Shown here piece by piece: positions 47,300 to 55,632 of a DNA stretch of 64,000 bases. The notes under the pieces are model-generated. The model saw nothing but the letters and a program-made list of their open reading frames with translations. It was not told the DNA's origin and did not search any database. A program made the translations under genes and the position numbers. Numbering within the stretch: position 1 is the stretch's first letter; each line of letters begins with the position of its first letter. The DNA is from Butyrivibrio fibrisolvens. Lineage in GTDB: Bacteria > Bacillota > Clostridia > Lachnospirales > Lachnospiraceae. The stretch spans positions 1 to 64,000 of the forward strand of contig NZ_CP146963.1 in assembly GCF_037113525.1 (NCBI RefSeq). The letters are read 5' to 3'.

Positions 47300-50200
47300 A
47301 TGGGTAGAATCAAATGGAACCTCGACTTACTTGAAGAGGTAAAGAAACAGCATGACGAAGCAATGACCGCAACAGAACAGGTTATCAATAACGGAAAATC
47401 TGACCTTTCATCTATGACAGAAGACGTCTGGGAAGGTGAAGACGGCGACATGGCAAGAGACCAGCTTCATGATCTTCTTAATAAGGAGATGGTAGAGACA
47501 TGGAAGGAACTCGATGCATGTAATGAAGCTATACAGAAAGCTCAAAAGACAGCATATGAATCAAAGAATTTCTGCAACAGATTCCCGCAGATATTCAGAA
47601 GTGGATCCATGCCTTCAGAGTCAGACCAGGGCGCATGCAGTGGAGATCTTTTATGTGATAATGATAGCTGTTCTTCTCTTAAAGACTCTATGTCAGAAGC
47701 AGGTCAGAGAGCATTAAACGTAAAGAGTAAGGTTGAAAGTGCTGAAAGTATCCTCGCAGAGCTTGAAACAGATGTAGCAAGATTCGATTACTCATCATAT
47801 ACAGATCCAATCAAAACACAGACACAAAACGTTGCTGATCGCACAGGTGTTTATAATAGTTCTGTTAGTAGATACGAACAGAAAACTCAGGAAATGGATA
47901 ATACTTTTTCAAATGAGCTTATAGCTGCAACTCCAGTGGCAGTACCTGAACCATTTGATCCTTCATGTCTTGAACTTGGTGATGATGTTCATATGAAGGA
48001 TGGAGATATCATCAACTTCCTTGAAGAATATAATGCTGTAGAACTTGGTGGAAAACTGAGTGATGCACAGCTTGAAAATATACTGGCAATGCTCTTTGAT
48101 AAGAAAGATATAGATGTATCCGGATTATCAGAAGAGGACTTTGGTATTGCTTTTATTAATCTTCCTGAAGAACAGAAAAAAGCAGTACTCCTTGAAATGG
48201 GATACTCTAGCGACCAGATAGAGTCTATACTTGAATCATGCAAAGGTCAGAAAGGCCCAGGTGCAGGTTCAGCCTTTGCAAGAACTCTTATTGATAGAAT
48301 AGCAGGTAAAAATAGAGATAAATACCATAGTGTTACAGATAAGGCAGGACTTGCAAAAGCTTTAGGTCTGGCTGGATTAAAAAAACCAGGTCAAAGAGAT
48401 TTTGGTATTGCAAATACTAATTCTGAAAAATATGATGCAGCTAGTGCTGCAGGTGGAGCAACATCAAAAGATAATCAAAAACCTAAACAAAAGCCTAAAG
48501 ATAATAAATCAGGAAATAATCCATCCAGTTCAGGCACGACATCAACAGGAAATAATACAACATCTACAGCTGATCCTTATGCCGAGTATAAGACAGGTGA
48601 TGAAAAAGTGGATGCAGAAATAGATAGATTGTTTGAAACGTATGGAGATGATCTGTCTAAGTGTTATGAGGATGATGATTTTAGTTGGGAAACCGCATCT
48701 GACACTACTAGAAGAGCATTATCTAGAATAGCAGAAGTTGATTTTGAAAAGATAGAACACTCTTTTTCCGATGATGAATGTGCAAAAAGTGAAGAGAGAA
48801 TAAATAATATTCTTCTTTATATGGTTACACCTAAGGACTCTATAGATGAAACGGTGTTTAATTGCAATTATTTAGAAGAAATGTATGGCTACATGACTAA
48901 CGGAATCTCTAAAAAGTATATTAAAGATTTAGAGGCTCTCCAGCGTTATGATTATAATGGCTATGTTCCAGGATTTGCATTGCCAAAGATATGGGTTGAT
49001 AGAGCTGGAGTGTATTTGGGATTTGAGGATATAAATGGGGAAATGTTTGAAATGATGCACCATACATCTATAGTGCGAACTAATGAATACATGCATAAAT
49101 GTGAAAAAGAAAATCCTGGTTGTTTTGACTATGCTCGTTCTATAATGAGCGAAGATAAGATTGTTGCGATGTACAATAATACGATTACATCAGGCGACAT
49201 GGAACTTATCGACAATTTATTGAGGTCTGACTCTAAATATATGGATGTATTCAGTGTTGATCCTACAAGGATAAGTGATGTAGGATCAATGCTTCTTGCA
49301 CAATATGGATGTTATCTATTATCATCTTCCAAAGATAAAGGAGGAGACTATGAAACTTACTATAATAATTTCTTAAGTCAGATAGTGACCCCTTATCAAG
49401 ACACGGATGATATTAGTGAGTATAAAAATATAAGCGAGAATGGATATCCAGAAAAATATGCTCGTGGATGTTCTTTATTTACGGACGCCTTCTTGACAGT
49501 AGCTTGGGCTACAGATCCTTGGAATTTTGATAAAGAAAAATTAAAAGAGCTTGACATTTTTGATGATGAACTTCTGGATAAGTTATGCAATTCAGATGAG
49601 GAGTTGCTAAAAGGTATTAATTTAGCAAAAGAAAATGAATTGATTGCTTTTTCATTAAAAGGATATGCAGCTAACGAAGATCAGAAGAGTGGATCTGAAG
49701 TAGTAGGAGTAAAAGTAAGGGTTGATAATACAGATGGAGAATTAAAACTATATATTAAGAATATTAATAAAAATCCAGTTTATGATTTGAGCAATAATGG
49801 AAGTTATAATGGAGGTAATTATATTGATTTTGAAGGGTATGAGCTAAGTGAAGCCACTGAAGAAAAAGAATTAGATTTATCATCTAGCAGTGGACTTGAA
49901 GCAATAGGTCATCTTACAGAAGATAATATAAAAAATCTTAGAGGCAAAAAAAATGAAATAGCAAAAGATATATCACTTGATACGGCAATCAGTATTGTTG
50001 GAATATATTCAGAATCCGCAGCAGCTTTTCTAAAGGTGGTAAAGGCTGTTGCAGAATATGATGGTACAGCACTTGCGGACGAGGTAACTGATATAGTCGA
50101 CCTTGGAAAAAAAGTAAAGACAGGAGTATCATTATATTCTGCAATGTCTGATTTGATTAGCAAATACGAGGACATAGATGGTGATATAAAAAAATACAAA

Positions 50201-50656
50201 GATATGGCTGGCGTTGCAAACTTTTACACTGGAAATGTTTATTCGGGTGCTGGAATAGGGGGATATTATTGTAAAATCGATGATTTGAATAAGATCAGGC
50301 TGATGCAAAAATGGAATAAGAATGGTATTAAAGCTTTAGTAGGCGATACTGTTGGAAATAAATTAGCAGAAGATGTTGGGTCTATGGCACATTATGTCTA
50401 TACTAATCAGAAATTGTTTTGGTTAGATCATTTATTTAATACAACAGTTTTTTCTGGTGAGGATTTTTCTGAAGAGGAAATTACTAGGGCATTTAATACA
50501 TTTATATTTGGATGCGATTCTGGTTATGATACTTACGACTCATTAAAAGATATTCCTGAATCTTTATATATAATGTGTGAAAATAAAATTAATAACGAGT
50601 TAGGAGGTGGTGAAGATGCTATACAAAATCAAATTCAAAATTATGTCGATGGTTAA
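47300..50656 (+). CDS. Type VII secretion effector-like protein 3 (WXG N-terminus)
   Basis: 1118 residues. The N-terminal 340 residues are nearly the same as effector 2, with W44-E-G46. A Pro/Lys/Ser/Thr-rich linker at about 385-425 precedes the shared module (KVDAEIDRLFETYGDDL). The C-terminal 200 residues align with effector 1 (DISLDTAISIVGIY; KWNKNG; FGCDSGYDTYDSLKDIPESL), marking a common terminal domain of unknown activity. Base composition becomes more AT-rich after about 48,600. It overlaps the next gene by 41 bases. Confidence 0.7.
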   Translation: MGRIKWNLDLLEEVKKQHDEAMTATEQVINNGKSDLSSMTEDVWEGEDGDMARDQLHDLLNKEMVETWKELDACNEAIQKAQKTAYESKNFCNRFPQIFRSGSMPSESDQGACSGDLLCDNDSCSSLKDSMSEAGQRALNVKSKVESAESILAELETDVARFDYSSYTDPIKTQTQNVADRTGVYNSSVSRYEQKTQEMDNTFSNELIAATPVAVPEPFDPSCLELGDDVHMKDGDIINFLEEYNAVELGGKLSDAQLENILAMLFDKKDIDVSGLSEEDFGIAFINLPEEQKKAVLLEMGYSSDQIESILESCKGQKGPGAGSAFARTLIDRIAGKNRDKYHSVTDKAGLAKALGLAGLKKPGQRDFGIANTNSEKYDAASAAGGATSKDNQKPKQKPKDNKSGNNPSSSGTTSTGNNTTSTADPYAEYKTGDEKVDAEIDRLFETYGDDLSKCYEDDDFSWETASDTTRRALSRIAEVDFEKIEHSFSDDECAKSEERINNILLYMVTPKDSIDETVFNCNYLEEMYGYMTNGISKKYIKDLEALQRYDYNGYVPGFALPKIWVDRAGVYLGFEDINGEMFEMMHHTSIVRTNEYMHKCEKENPGCFDYARSIMSEDKIVAMYNNTITSGDMELIDNLLRSDSKYMDVFSVDPTRISDVGSMLLAQYGCYLLSSSKDKGGDYETYYNNFLSQIVTPYQDTDDISEYKNISENGYPEKYARGCSLFTDAFLTVAWATDPWNFDKEKLKELDIFDDELLDKLCNSDEELLKGINLAKENELIAFSLKGYAANEDQKSGSEVVGVKVRVDNTDGELKLYIKNINKNPVYDLSNNGSYNGGNYIDFEGYELSEATEEKELDLSSSSGLEAIGHLTEDNIKNLRGKKNEIAKDISLDTAISIVGIYSESAAAFLKVVKAVAEYDGTALADEVTDIVDLGKKVKTGVSLYSAMSDLISKYEDIDGDIKKYKDMAGVANFYTGNVYSGAGIGGYYCKIDDLNKIRLMQKWNKNGIKALVGDTVGNKLAEDVGSMAHYVYTNQKLFWLDHLFNTTVFSGEDFSEEEITRAFNTFIFGCDSGYDTYDSLKDIPESLYIMCENKINNELGGGEDAIQNQIQNYVDG

Positions 50657-51620
50657 TAAAATGAGAAAAATAGTATGGAAACATTATGGAAAACAACCCC
50701 AAAAACGAATCTTTAAATTTTTTGCGATGCTTATTGCAATTATAATATTAGCAATAAGCATTGATGTAAACTGGTTATGGGTAGGTGATTATAGAATACT
50801 AATTCCTTTTGATTTTAAAACAGTTCACCTGGAAGATTATCGAGGTGATGAATCAATGGTAATTCCGTCTCAAATTGGGCCATTTACAGTGAATCATGTG
50901 AATTTTAGTATATTTAGAGAAAATGAAAATATAACATCTCTATATATACCTTCAGATTTTGATCCAGAAGTGCTTATAGGTATTGAAGAGTGTGTAAATC
51001 TAAAAAGGATAGAGTTTGAAAAAGGAACAACCGTACTAAGTATACAGGTATTTGATTGCGATAATTTAGAAGAAGTAATTATTCCCGAAGGAGTTATAGA
51101 ACTTAATGGGTGTTTTAGACGATGTGCTTCATTGGAAGATATAAAGTTTCCTAGTACTTTAAAAAAGGCGAAAAAACGTGATTTTGAAAATTCAAATATA
51201 TATGACTTACACAAGAATGAAAAATATTATGTGGTAGGAGATGGAGTATTACTATTCTATAATGGAGACTACAATCAAGAAATTGTTATACCTATAGGGA
51301 TAAAATGTTTTGATGATTATATTCCGAAGGATGAAATAATTCCAAGAAATGTTTATATTCCGGATACAATATCAATACTTCGTACACAGGTATCTGATGC
51401 AGATATCTTTTATTTTGGAGATGGAGAAATCGAAAACCTAGATTTGAATTGTCTTTCAGAAGGGATAAAAGGAACCATTGTAGCCCCAGCCAATTCTTAT
51501 GTTGAGCAATATTGCAAAGAAAATGGCTATAATTTCCGCGTCATGACAGACGAGGAAGAAAAGGAGTGGCGTGAAAAGACCGAGGCTGCAGCATCTGAGA
51601 TAACTTATCAGGAGAACTAA
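50616..51620 (+). CDS. Membrane-anchored BspA-type leucine-rich-repeat protein, candidate immunity or accessory
   Basis: 334 residues from the ATG at 50616, which has GGAGG eight bases upstream; the GTG at 50607 overlaps that site. After a basic N-terminus there is one hydrophobic segment (FFAMLIAIIILAISI). LRR_5/BspA-like repeats follow (NLKRIEFEKGTTVL, NLEEVIIPEGVIEL, SLEDIKFPSTLKK), ending in the typical cap APANSYVEQYCKENGYNF. It overlaps the effector 3 gene, so it is coupled to it. It could neutralise effector 3 at the cell surface or act as an adhesin. Confidence 0.7.
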   Translation: MLYKIKFKIMSMVNKMRKIVWKHYGKQPQKRIFKFFAMLIAIIILAISIDVNWLWVGDYRILIPFDFKTVHLEDYRGDESMVIPSQIGPFTVNHVNFSIFRENENITSLYIPSDFDPEVLIGIEECVNLKRIEFEKGTTVLSIQVFDCDNLEEVIIPEGVIELNGCFRRCASLEDIKFPSTLKKAKKRDFENSNIYDLHKNEKYYVVGDGVLLFYNGDYNQEIVIPIGIKCFDDYIPKDEIIPRNVYIPDTISILRTQVSDADIFYFGDGEIENLDLNCLSEGIKGTIVAPANSYVEQYCKENGYNFRVMTDEEEKEWREKTEAAASEITYQEN

Positions 51621-51638
51621 AAACGGATATAAGTTGGA

Positions 51639-51687
51639 AATTCCCGTGCCTGTACAAATCGCTATGCGTCAGGCACGGGAATTTTTT
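51639..51687 (+). terminator. Terminator after the LRR gene
   Basis: AATTCCCGTGCCTG pairs with CAGGCACGGGAATT, followed by T residues; a strong GC-rich stem. Confidence 0.92.
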
Positions 51688-51751
51688 GGGGAGACTGGAT
51701 TGATTGCCCAGCAAAAAGGTGCCTTGCCCCTTATCTTGGTTAGGAGGCTTT

Positions 51752-52843
51752 ATGAGGAAGAAAGTTTTAAGTATATTATTGATTATATGCTTCATTATTG
51801 TATTTGCTTTATCCAGTATATTTTTATATTATATGATTCGCTTTCACATTAATATATACACTTTTGATATAGATTTATCTAAAGAAAATATCATCATGAC
51901 TGAAGATGTTGCCGATTCTGAAGATTATAATCTTTCAGCCGATTATATGAAAATGTATTATTCAAATGGTACAGATGAATGTTATATCTATGAAACTGAA
52001 ACTACAATACCGGGTGCTGGAGTTGTAGATGGTTTTTATATGGTTAATAATGCAAGAGGTCTGACAGCATATCTATATAATTATGAGGATTTTGGACTCT
52101 TTTATGATACTACGGCTGATTATAAATATAACTGGCGTGTTAAGGATAAGTTTAGCTTTTTTGATACTTTAGTATATGACGCAGAGGATGGAAGCCTTGT
52201 AAAAACGATAGATGTGCTTGAACTCATTGGTGAAGAACAGTGTAATAATTACAATATATATAGCAGCTGGATGTTCGAATATGAGAAGCAACCTTATATT
52301 GCCTGGATGATAAAGGACAATACTAAATATTATTTAAAAGATGGTACTGATAATGAAAAAAATATTCTTATCTATAACGTTAATGCCGGCGAAAGTTGGA
52401 TAACAGATTATTCGGAGTATAAAACGCTTGCATATTCTGAGGAAAATATGACTTCTGGGTATACTGATGATGAATATGAGATTTTTTATAATACTCAGTT
52501 CATAAAGAATAATGAAAAAAACTTGCGTGATTATGTTTATATTGAGTCCAATAGTTTATATACAAGAATAACATTTTGTGGAGATTCTCTGCCAGATAAT
52601 AACAGCGAGTTGTATTCAAGATTTCCGGATCTTAAGGATTACCCTTATAATGCAAAATCTTGGACTATTATAACTATGCCTTATCAATCAGATCTTGATT
52701 ATGTAGCAGGACTATTACTGGAAGATGGTGAAGAATGGAACTTTGATGGAGTAAGTGTAATGGCTTATGAATCAATCGATGGAAAGGAACATGTAGTCAG
52801 TTCTTTTAAAGAATATGCTGAATATACAAAGAAAGATAAATAG
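51752..52843 (+). CDS. Membrane-anchored protein of unknown function
   Basis: 363 residues from the ATG at 51752, seven bases behind TAGGAGG; an upstream in-frame ATG at 51704 is not supported. One long N-terminal hydrophobic segment (ILLIICFIIVFALSSIFLYYMI), then a Tyr/Asp-rich extracytoplasmic domain with no recognised motif. No promoter of the 21-bp repeat type precedes it. It follows a strong terminator, so it may depend on read-through or a weak promoter. Possibly an orphan immunity protein. Confidence 0.55.
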   Translation: MRKKVLSILLIICFIIVFALSSIFLYYMIRFHINIYTFDIDLSKENIIMTEDVADSEDYNLSADYMKMYYSNGTDECYIYETETTIPGAGVVDGFYMVNNARGLTAYLYNYEDFGLFYDTTADYKYNWRVKDKFSFFDTLVYDAEDGSLVKTIDVLELIGEEQCNNYNIYSSWMFEYEKQPYIAWMIKDNTKYYLKDGTDNEKNILIYNVNAGESWITDYSEYKTLAYSEENMTSGYTDDEYEIFYNTQFIKNNEKNLRDYVYIESNSLYTRITFCGDSLPDNNSELYSRFPDLKDYPYNAKSWTIITMPYQSDLDYVAGLLLEDGEEWNFDGVSVMAYESIDGKEHVVSSFKEYAEYTKKDK

Positions 52844-53087
52844 GTATAGAAGAACAGGTCATTGTAAAGAAAACAGATACAATTTTCGAGTAATGACAGA
52901 TGTGTTCGATGAAGGAACCATGGAATATGATATTTTACATGGTGGATTCTCGTTTGCTGATGTTGATTATTCAAAATTTGATAAAGCGATGATCAATATT
53001 GATTCTGCATTACACAAAGGAACAACAGATCCAAGGGACATGCATGATTTCTGGGAAGAAGCTGCACAGATCGAAGCTGATTTTTAA
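52844..53087 (+). pseudogene. Remnant of an LRR/BspA-like gene end plus unknown sequence
   Basis: The frame encodes HCKENRYNFRVMTD, almost the same as YCKENGYNFRVMTD at the end of the LRR protein at 50616-51620. About 60 further acidic residues (ending FWEEAAQIEADF) follow. No start codon with a ribosome site is present: the open frame begins inside the previous gene, and the internal ATG at 52893 has no SD. It is most likely debris of a duplicated LRR gene and its downstream sequence. Confidence 0.5.
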
Positions 53088-53126
53088 GGGAATCAGTATG
53101 AAATAATAGCAATTATTAGTACCTTT

Positions 53127-53165
53127 TTAGGGGATGATGTCAGAGACATTACCCCCTAATTTTTG
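53127..53165 (+). terminator. Terminator before the small helical-protein operon
   Basis: TTAGGGG pairs with CCCCTAA around a loop that itself contains an ATGATGT / ACATTA stem, followed by T residues. Confidence 0.85.
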
Positions 53166-53252
53166 CATTTCGTCATCCAAAAATGCATTTCGTCGTATAA
53201 ATCTTACCGTTCGTCGGATGACGAACTGCAAATTAATATAAATAGATATAAT
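53163..53252 (+). promoter_or_regulatory. 21-bp repeat promoter, locus 5 (helical-protein operon)
   Basis: Three units with reference C at 53174, 53194 and 53215 (20 and 21 bp apart); the last is inside GTTCGTCGGATGACGAAC, a palindrome also present at locus 2. TATAAT at 53247 is 32 nt from the last C. AGCTTTTG follows 12 nt after the hexamer start. A c-di-GMP riboswitch lies about 80 bases further on, so the operon is doubly controlled. Confidence 0.8.
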
Positions 53253-53329
53253 AAATACAGCTTTTGTGTACTTTCAAAAAGCGATCTGCTATGTACAATT
53301 ACAATTCAGGATAGTGTTAATGATATCTT

Positions 53330-53440
53330 TATTCATAAACATTATCTACGACATAATGAGGTTGGCAAACTTCCGGTGACGGTAGGACGCAAAGCTGTAA
53401 GTCTACTGGAGATTATTATTTAGTAATGACTCCGAGTCCA
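53330..53440 (+). ncRNA. Cyclic di-GMP-I (GEMM) riboswitch, copy 2
   Basis: GGCAAAC at 53364-53370, CCGGTGACGG, and GGACGCAAAGC at 53385-53395 match copy 1 and the family core. A terminator hairpin at 53471-53508 follows. The first downstream genes encode short helical type VII secretion proteins, an unusual target for this riboswitch. Exact aptamer ends are uncertain. Confidence 0.87.
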
Positions 53441-53470
53441 AAGATGGACTTTGTATATGATAGATGGTTT

Positions 53471-53508
53471 GGCTGCAAGAGTTTTGGATTATTCTTGCGG
53501 CCTTTTTT
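53471..53508 (+). terminator. Riboswitch expression-platform terminator, copy 2
   Basis: GGCTGCAAGA pairs with TCTTGCGGCC (one G-U pair), followed by six T residues. The next 147 bases before the gene contain nothing recognised. Confidence 0.85.
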
Positions 53509-53655
53509 ACGGCTTAAGCCATCTGATAGTTCCGAAATAAAGCATGTAGATAGCAAGAATAATAAACGAAGGTATCAGAACGATAAGAAGAATGCAGATT
53601 TATCGGACTGTAACCATATAACAACAAAAAGTTTAAGAAAATGGAGGAAAAACAA

Positions 53656-53955
53656 ATGGCAAATCGTGTAGGTATCGATCCAGAGATTGCACAGGAGGGA
53701 ATCACAAATCTCCAGGCTGTAATGGACTTACTTCAGGAGGCAAAAGATGCATATCTTCCTTACAGAGATAACTGTAACGAAGTATTCGGAGATGAGCTTG
53801 GAGCTCAGGTTCATGAAGTAGGTGAGAAGCTTCTTACTGGTATGGATCAGGTAAATGAATCAACAGAGTCATACATCAAATGGGGAAAAGATCTCGTAGA
53901 TTCATATATTAGCGTTAAGGATAGCTGCAAAGCATTATTTGAAAGATTCCTTTAA
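53656..53955 (+). CDS. Small helical secretion protein (WXG100-size)
   Basis: 99 residues from the ATG at 53656; the upstream in-frame ATG at 53641 overlaps the ribosome site GGAGG. Predicted all-helical with two helices around a central turn and no signal peptide. Size and position fit WXG100-like substrates or the helical partners (Lap-type) that pair with LXG effectors, but a clear WXG turn is missing; KWG occurs near residue 76. First gene behind the riboswitch. Confidence 0.65.
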   Translation: MANRVGIDPEIAQEGITNLQAVMDLLQEAKDAYLPYRDNCNEVFGDELGAQVHEVGEKLLTGMDQVNESTESYIKWGKDLVDSYISVKDSCKALFERFL

Positions 53956-53997
53956 TTAACAGATAACAAGAATAAGAGAAAATGGAGGAAAACTAAC

Positions 53998-54306
53998 ATG
54001 GCATTAACTACAAGTGCAATAGCAATTGATACAATAGGAGTAGATGAGACAGCTACAGCTACAGGAAAGGTAGCAGAGAGCATTTCAGAAGTATCTGAAA
54101 AAGGTTGGCAGGCAATCGAGTCTCTTGCAAACGATGCAATCGCAGGTAACTCTTCAACACAGCTCAGCGCAACTGGTTCAGAGTTCACAAACGATATTAA
54201 GACTTTAGTTGGATATGCTCAGAGCTTAATGCAGGCTATCAGCAAAACAGGTCTTGAATTCACAGCTGTTGACGAAGCAGGTTCACGTGCTGCTCAGGGT
54301 AAATAA
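53998..54306 (+). CDS. Small helical secretion-associated protein
   Basis: 102 residues, Ala/Ser/Thr-rich and helical, with no signal peptide. GW occurs near residue 37 (EKGWQAIES), about where WXG100 proteins turn, but no classical motif is present. ATGGAGGAAA supplies the ribosome site, as in the previous gene. Probably a secreted partner or chaperone for the effectors. Confidence 0.6.
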   Translation: MALTTSAIAIDTIGVDETATATGKVAESISEVSEKGWQAIESLANDAIAGNSSTQLSATGSEFTNDIKTLVGYAQSLMQAISKTGLEFTAVDEAGSRAAQGK

Positions 54307-54328
54307 GCATAAATATGTTTATTTTATG

Positions 54329-54370
54329 ACTGTCTGCGCTGATAAGGCGCAGACAGTTAATTAATTTATT
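54329..54370 (+). terminator. Partial terminator inside the helical-protein operon
   Basis: A perfect 11-bp stem, ACTGTCTGCGC with GCGCAGACAGT, followed by a mixed T/A tract. It probably makes the first two small proteins more abundant than the genes behind it. Confidence 0.72.
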
Positions 54371-54393
54371 ACCTGTTTAGGAGGGACACAGTA

Positions 54394-54732
54394 ATGGCTT
54401 GCAGGTGTGCAGAAAAAGACATGTGCTTAAGAGATATAGGTCGCCTAATTAAGGCTAATGGATACATGGGGGAGGCCGCATCAGAAGATTCAAGCATGAA
54501 CAGTAATCTTGATAGTGCAAAAGGAAAGGTGCCCACGTCATATACATCAGATACTGAAGGAGAACTGTTTGGTTCTATAGATGAGGTTCATAACGAAGTA
54601 TCTGGAAAAATTTCTGGTTGTATTTCAGAAATATCCGCAGCAGAACAAAGAGTAAAAGCAAAATACGATGAGTATGATGCTGAAGATAGAATATATCATG
54701 AAGAATTAGCTAGACAAGCACAAGAGGCATAG
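54394..54732 (+). CDS. Small helical protein, candidate effector partner
   Basis: 112 residues. A Cys-rich start (MACRCAEKDMCLRDIG) is followed by a polar middle and a coiled-coil C-terminal half (EISAAEQRVKAKYDEYDAEDR). The layout resembles DUF5082/YwqH-type helical proteins found beside LXG effectors, but family membership is not certain. AGGAGG precedes the ATG. Confidence 0.6.
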   Translation: MACRCAEKDMCLRDIGRLIKANGYMGEAASEDSSMNSNLDSAKGKVPTSYTSDTEGELFGSIDEVHNEVSGKISGCISEISAAEQRVKAKYDEYDAEDRIYHEELARQAQEA

Positions 54733-54776
54733 TATTAAGTGGATTTGGCTCGTAATACTAACAAGGAGAGATGGTC

Positions 54777-55487
54777 ATGAAAAACAGAATATTCATGTTA
54801 GTGCCGCAGGTATTCCATATAGCTGACAAACTGGGAGTTTATAGTGACGACCAGACCCATATGATCGATAAATATTATGAAACATCGATGAAGATGGTTG
54901 ATGATATGGAAGGAAAGTCAAAATTAAGTCTTGAAACAGCAGCCACCCATATCAAGTTAGAAACATATGATGCTATAGGAAGAATGACTGGCTTTAACAT
55001 AGTATATAAACTTACCGGAAATAACAGACTGCTTTTAGATGACGAAGGCGCAGAATCTGCACAGGAAGAGGCACTTGGAGCAGGAAGAAAAGGTAAGATC
55101 AGAACAGGTATGACTGGTGCTATGACAGCGGCAACAGCAGGAGCGGTTGCAGGTGCGACAGCGGCAGCAGTAGTTTCTGACGCAGCAGAATCTGTCAGAG
55201 AAGTAGCAGAAGAATATATGAGAACACCAGATGAAATAGTCAGAGAATATAAATCAGAAGCTGCAATGCCTGAAATAGGAATTGGAATTCCATTTGAAAG
55301 CGAAGGCGTAGTAAGGGCGGAAGAATTGTCTACATCTAATGTGATAGTAGGTGATGCAATGGAAGCTGTCACTGCTAGTGCAGAAGCCTATGAATCTGTA
55401 TCAGCATCAGTAGAAGCAGCTGCTGGTGGAGAGGCTGTGGCAGCAGGTGTAGCCGCAGAAGCAGCAGGCGAAGTTGCAGGCGTATAA
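54777..55487 (+). CDS. Secretion-locus protein with Ala/Gly-rich segment
   Basis: 236 residues from the ATG at 54777, eight bases behind AAGGAG; the ATG at 54771 is too close to it. The first 90 residues look globular and helical. A glycine-zipper-like stretch near 115-150 (GAMTAATAGAVAGATAAAVV) may contact membranes. The C-terminus is low-complexity Ala/Glu/Val. No family is recognised. It directly precedes effector 4. Confidence 0.55.
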   Translation: MKNRIFMLVPQVFHIADKLGVYSDDQTHMIDKYYETSMKMVDDMEGKSKLSLETAATHIKLETYDAIGRMTGFNIVYKLTGNNRLLLDDEGAESAQEEALGAGRKGKIRTGMTGAMTAATAGAVAGATAAAVVSDAAESVREVAEEYMRTPDEIVREYKSEAAMPEIGIGIPFESEGVVRAEELSTSNVIVGDAMEAVTASAEAYESVSASVEAAAGGEAVAAGVAAEAAGEVAGV

Positions 55488-55525
55488 ACAAAAATGAATC
55501 ATAGATTAATAAGAATTATTACATG

Positions 55526-55555
55526 AGCAGAGCGGGATTCCTTCTCTGCTTATTT
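55526..55555 (+). terminator. Weak terminator or processing hairpin
   Basis: AGCAGAG pairs with CTCTGCT, followed by TATTTATT. The T-tract is interrupted, so read-through into effector 4 is likely. No 21-bp repeat promoter lies in front of effector 4, so it probably depends on the locus 5 promoter. Confidence 0.5.
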
Positions 55556-55632
55556 ATTACAATGGAATATAGCGATCAATATATAAGGTGATCTTTATAT
55601 ATATTGGAAAGAGTTAATATTAGGGAGAGTAT

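Noticed and set aside
53163..53423. 86-residue open reading frame
   Set aside because: It runs through the repeat promoter and the GEMM aptamer and has no ribosome site.
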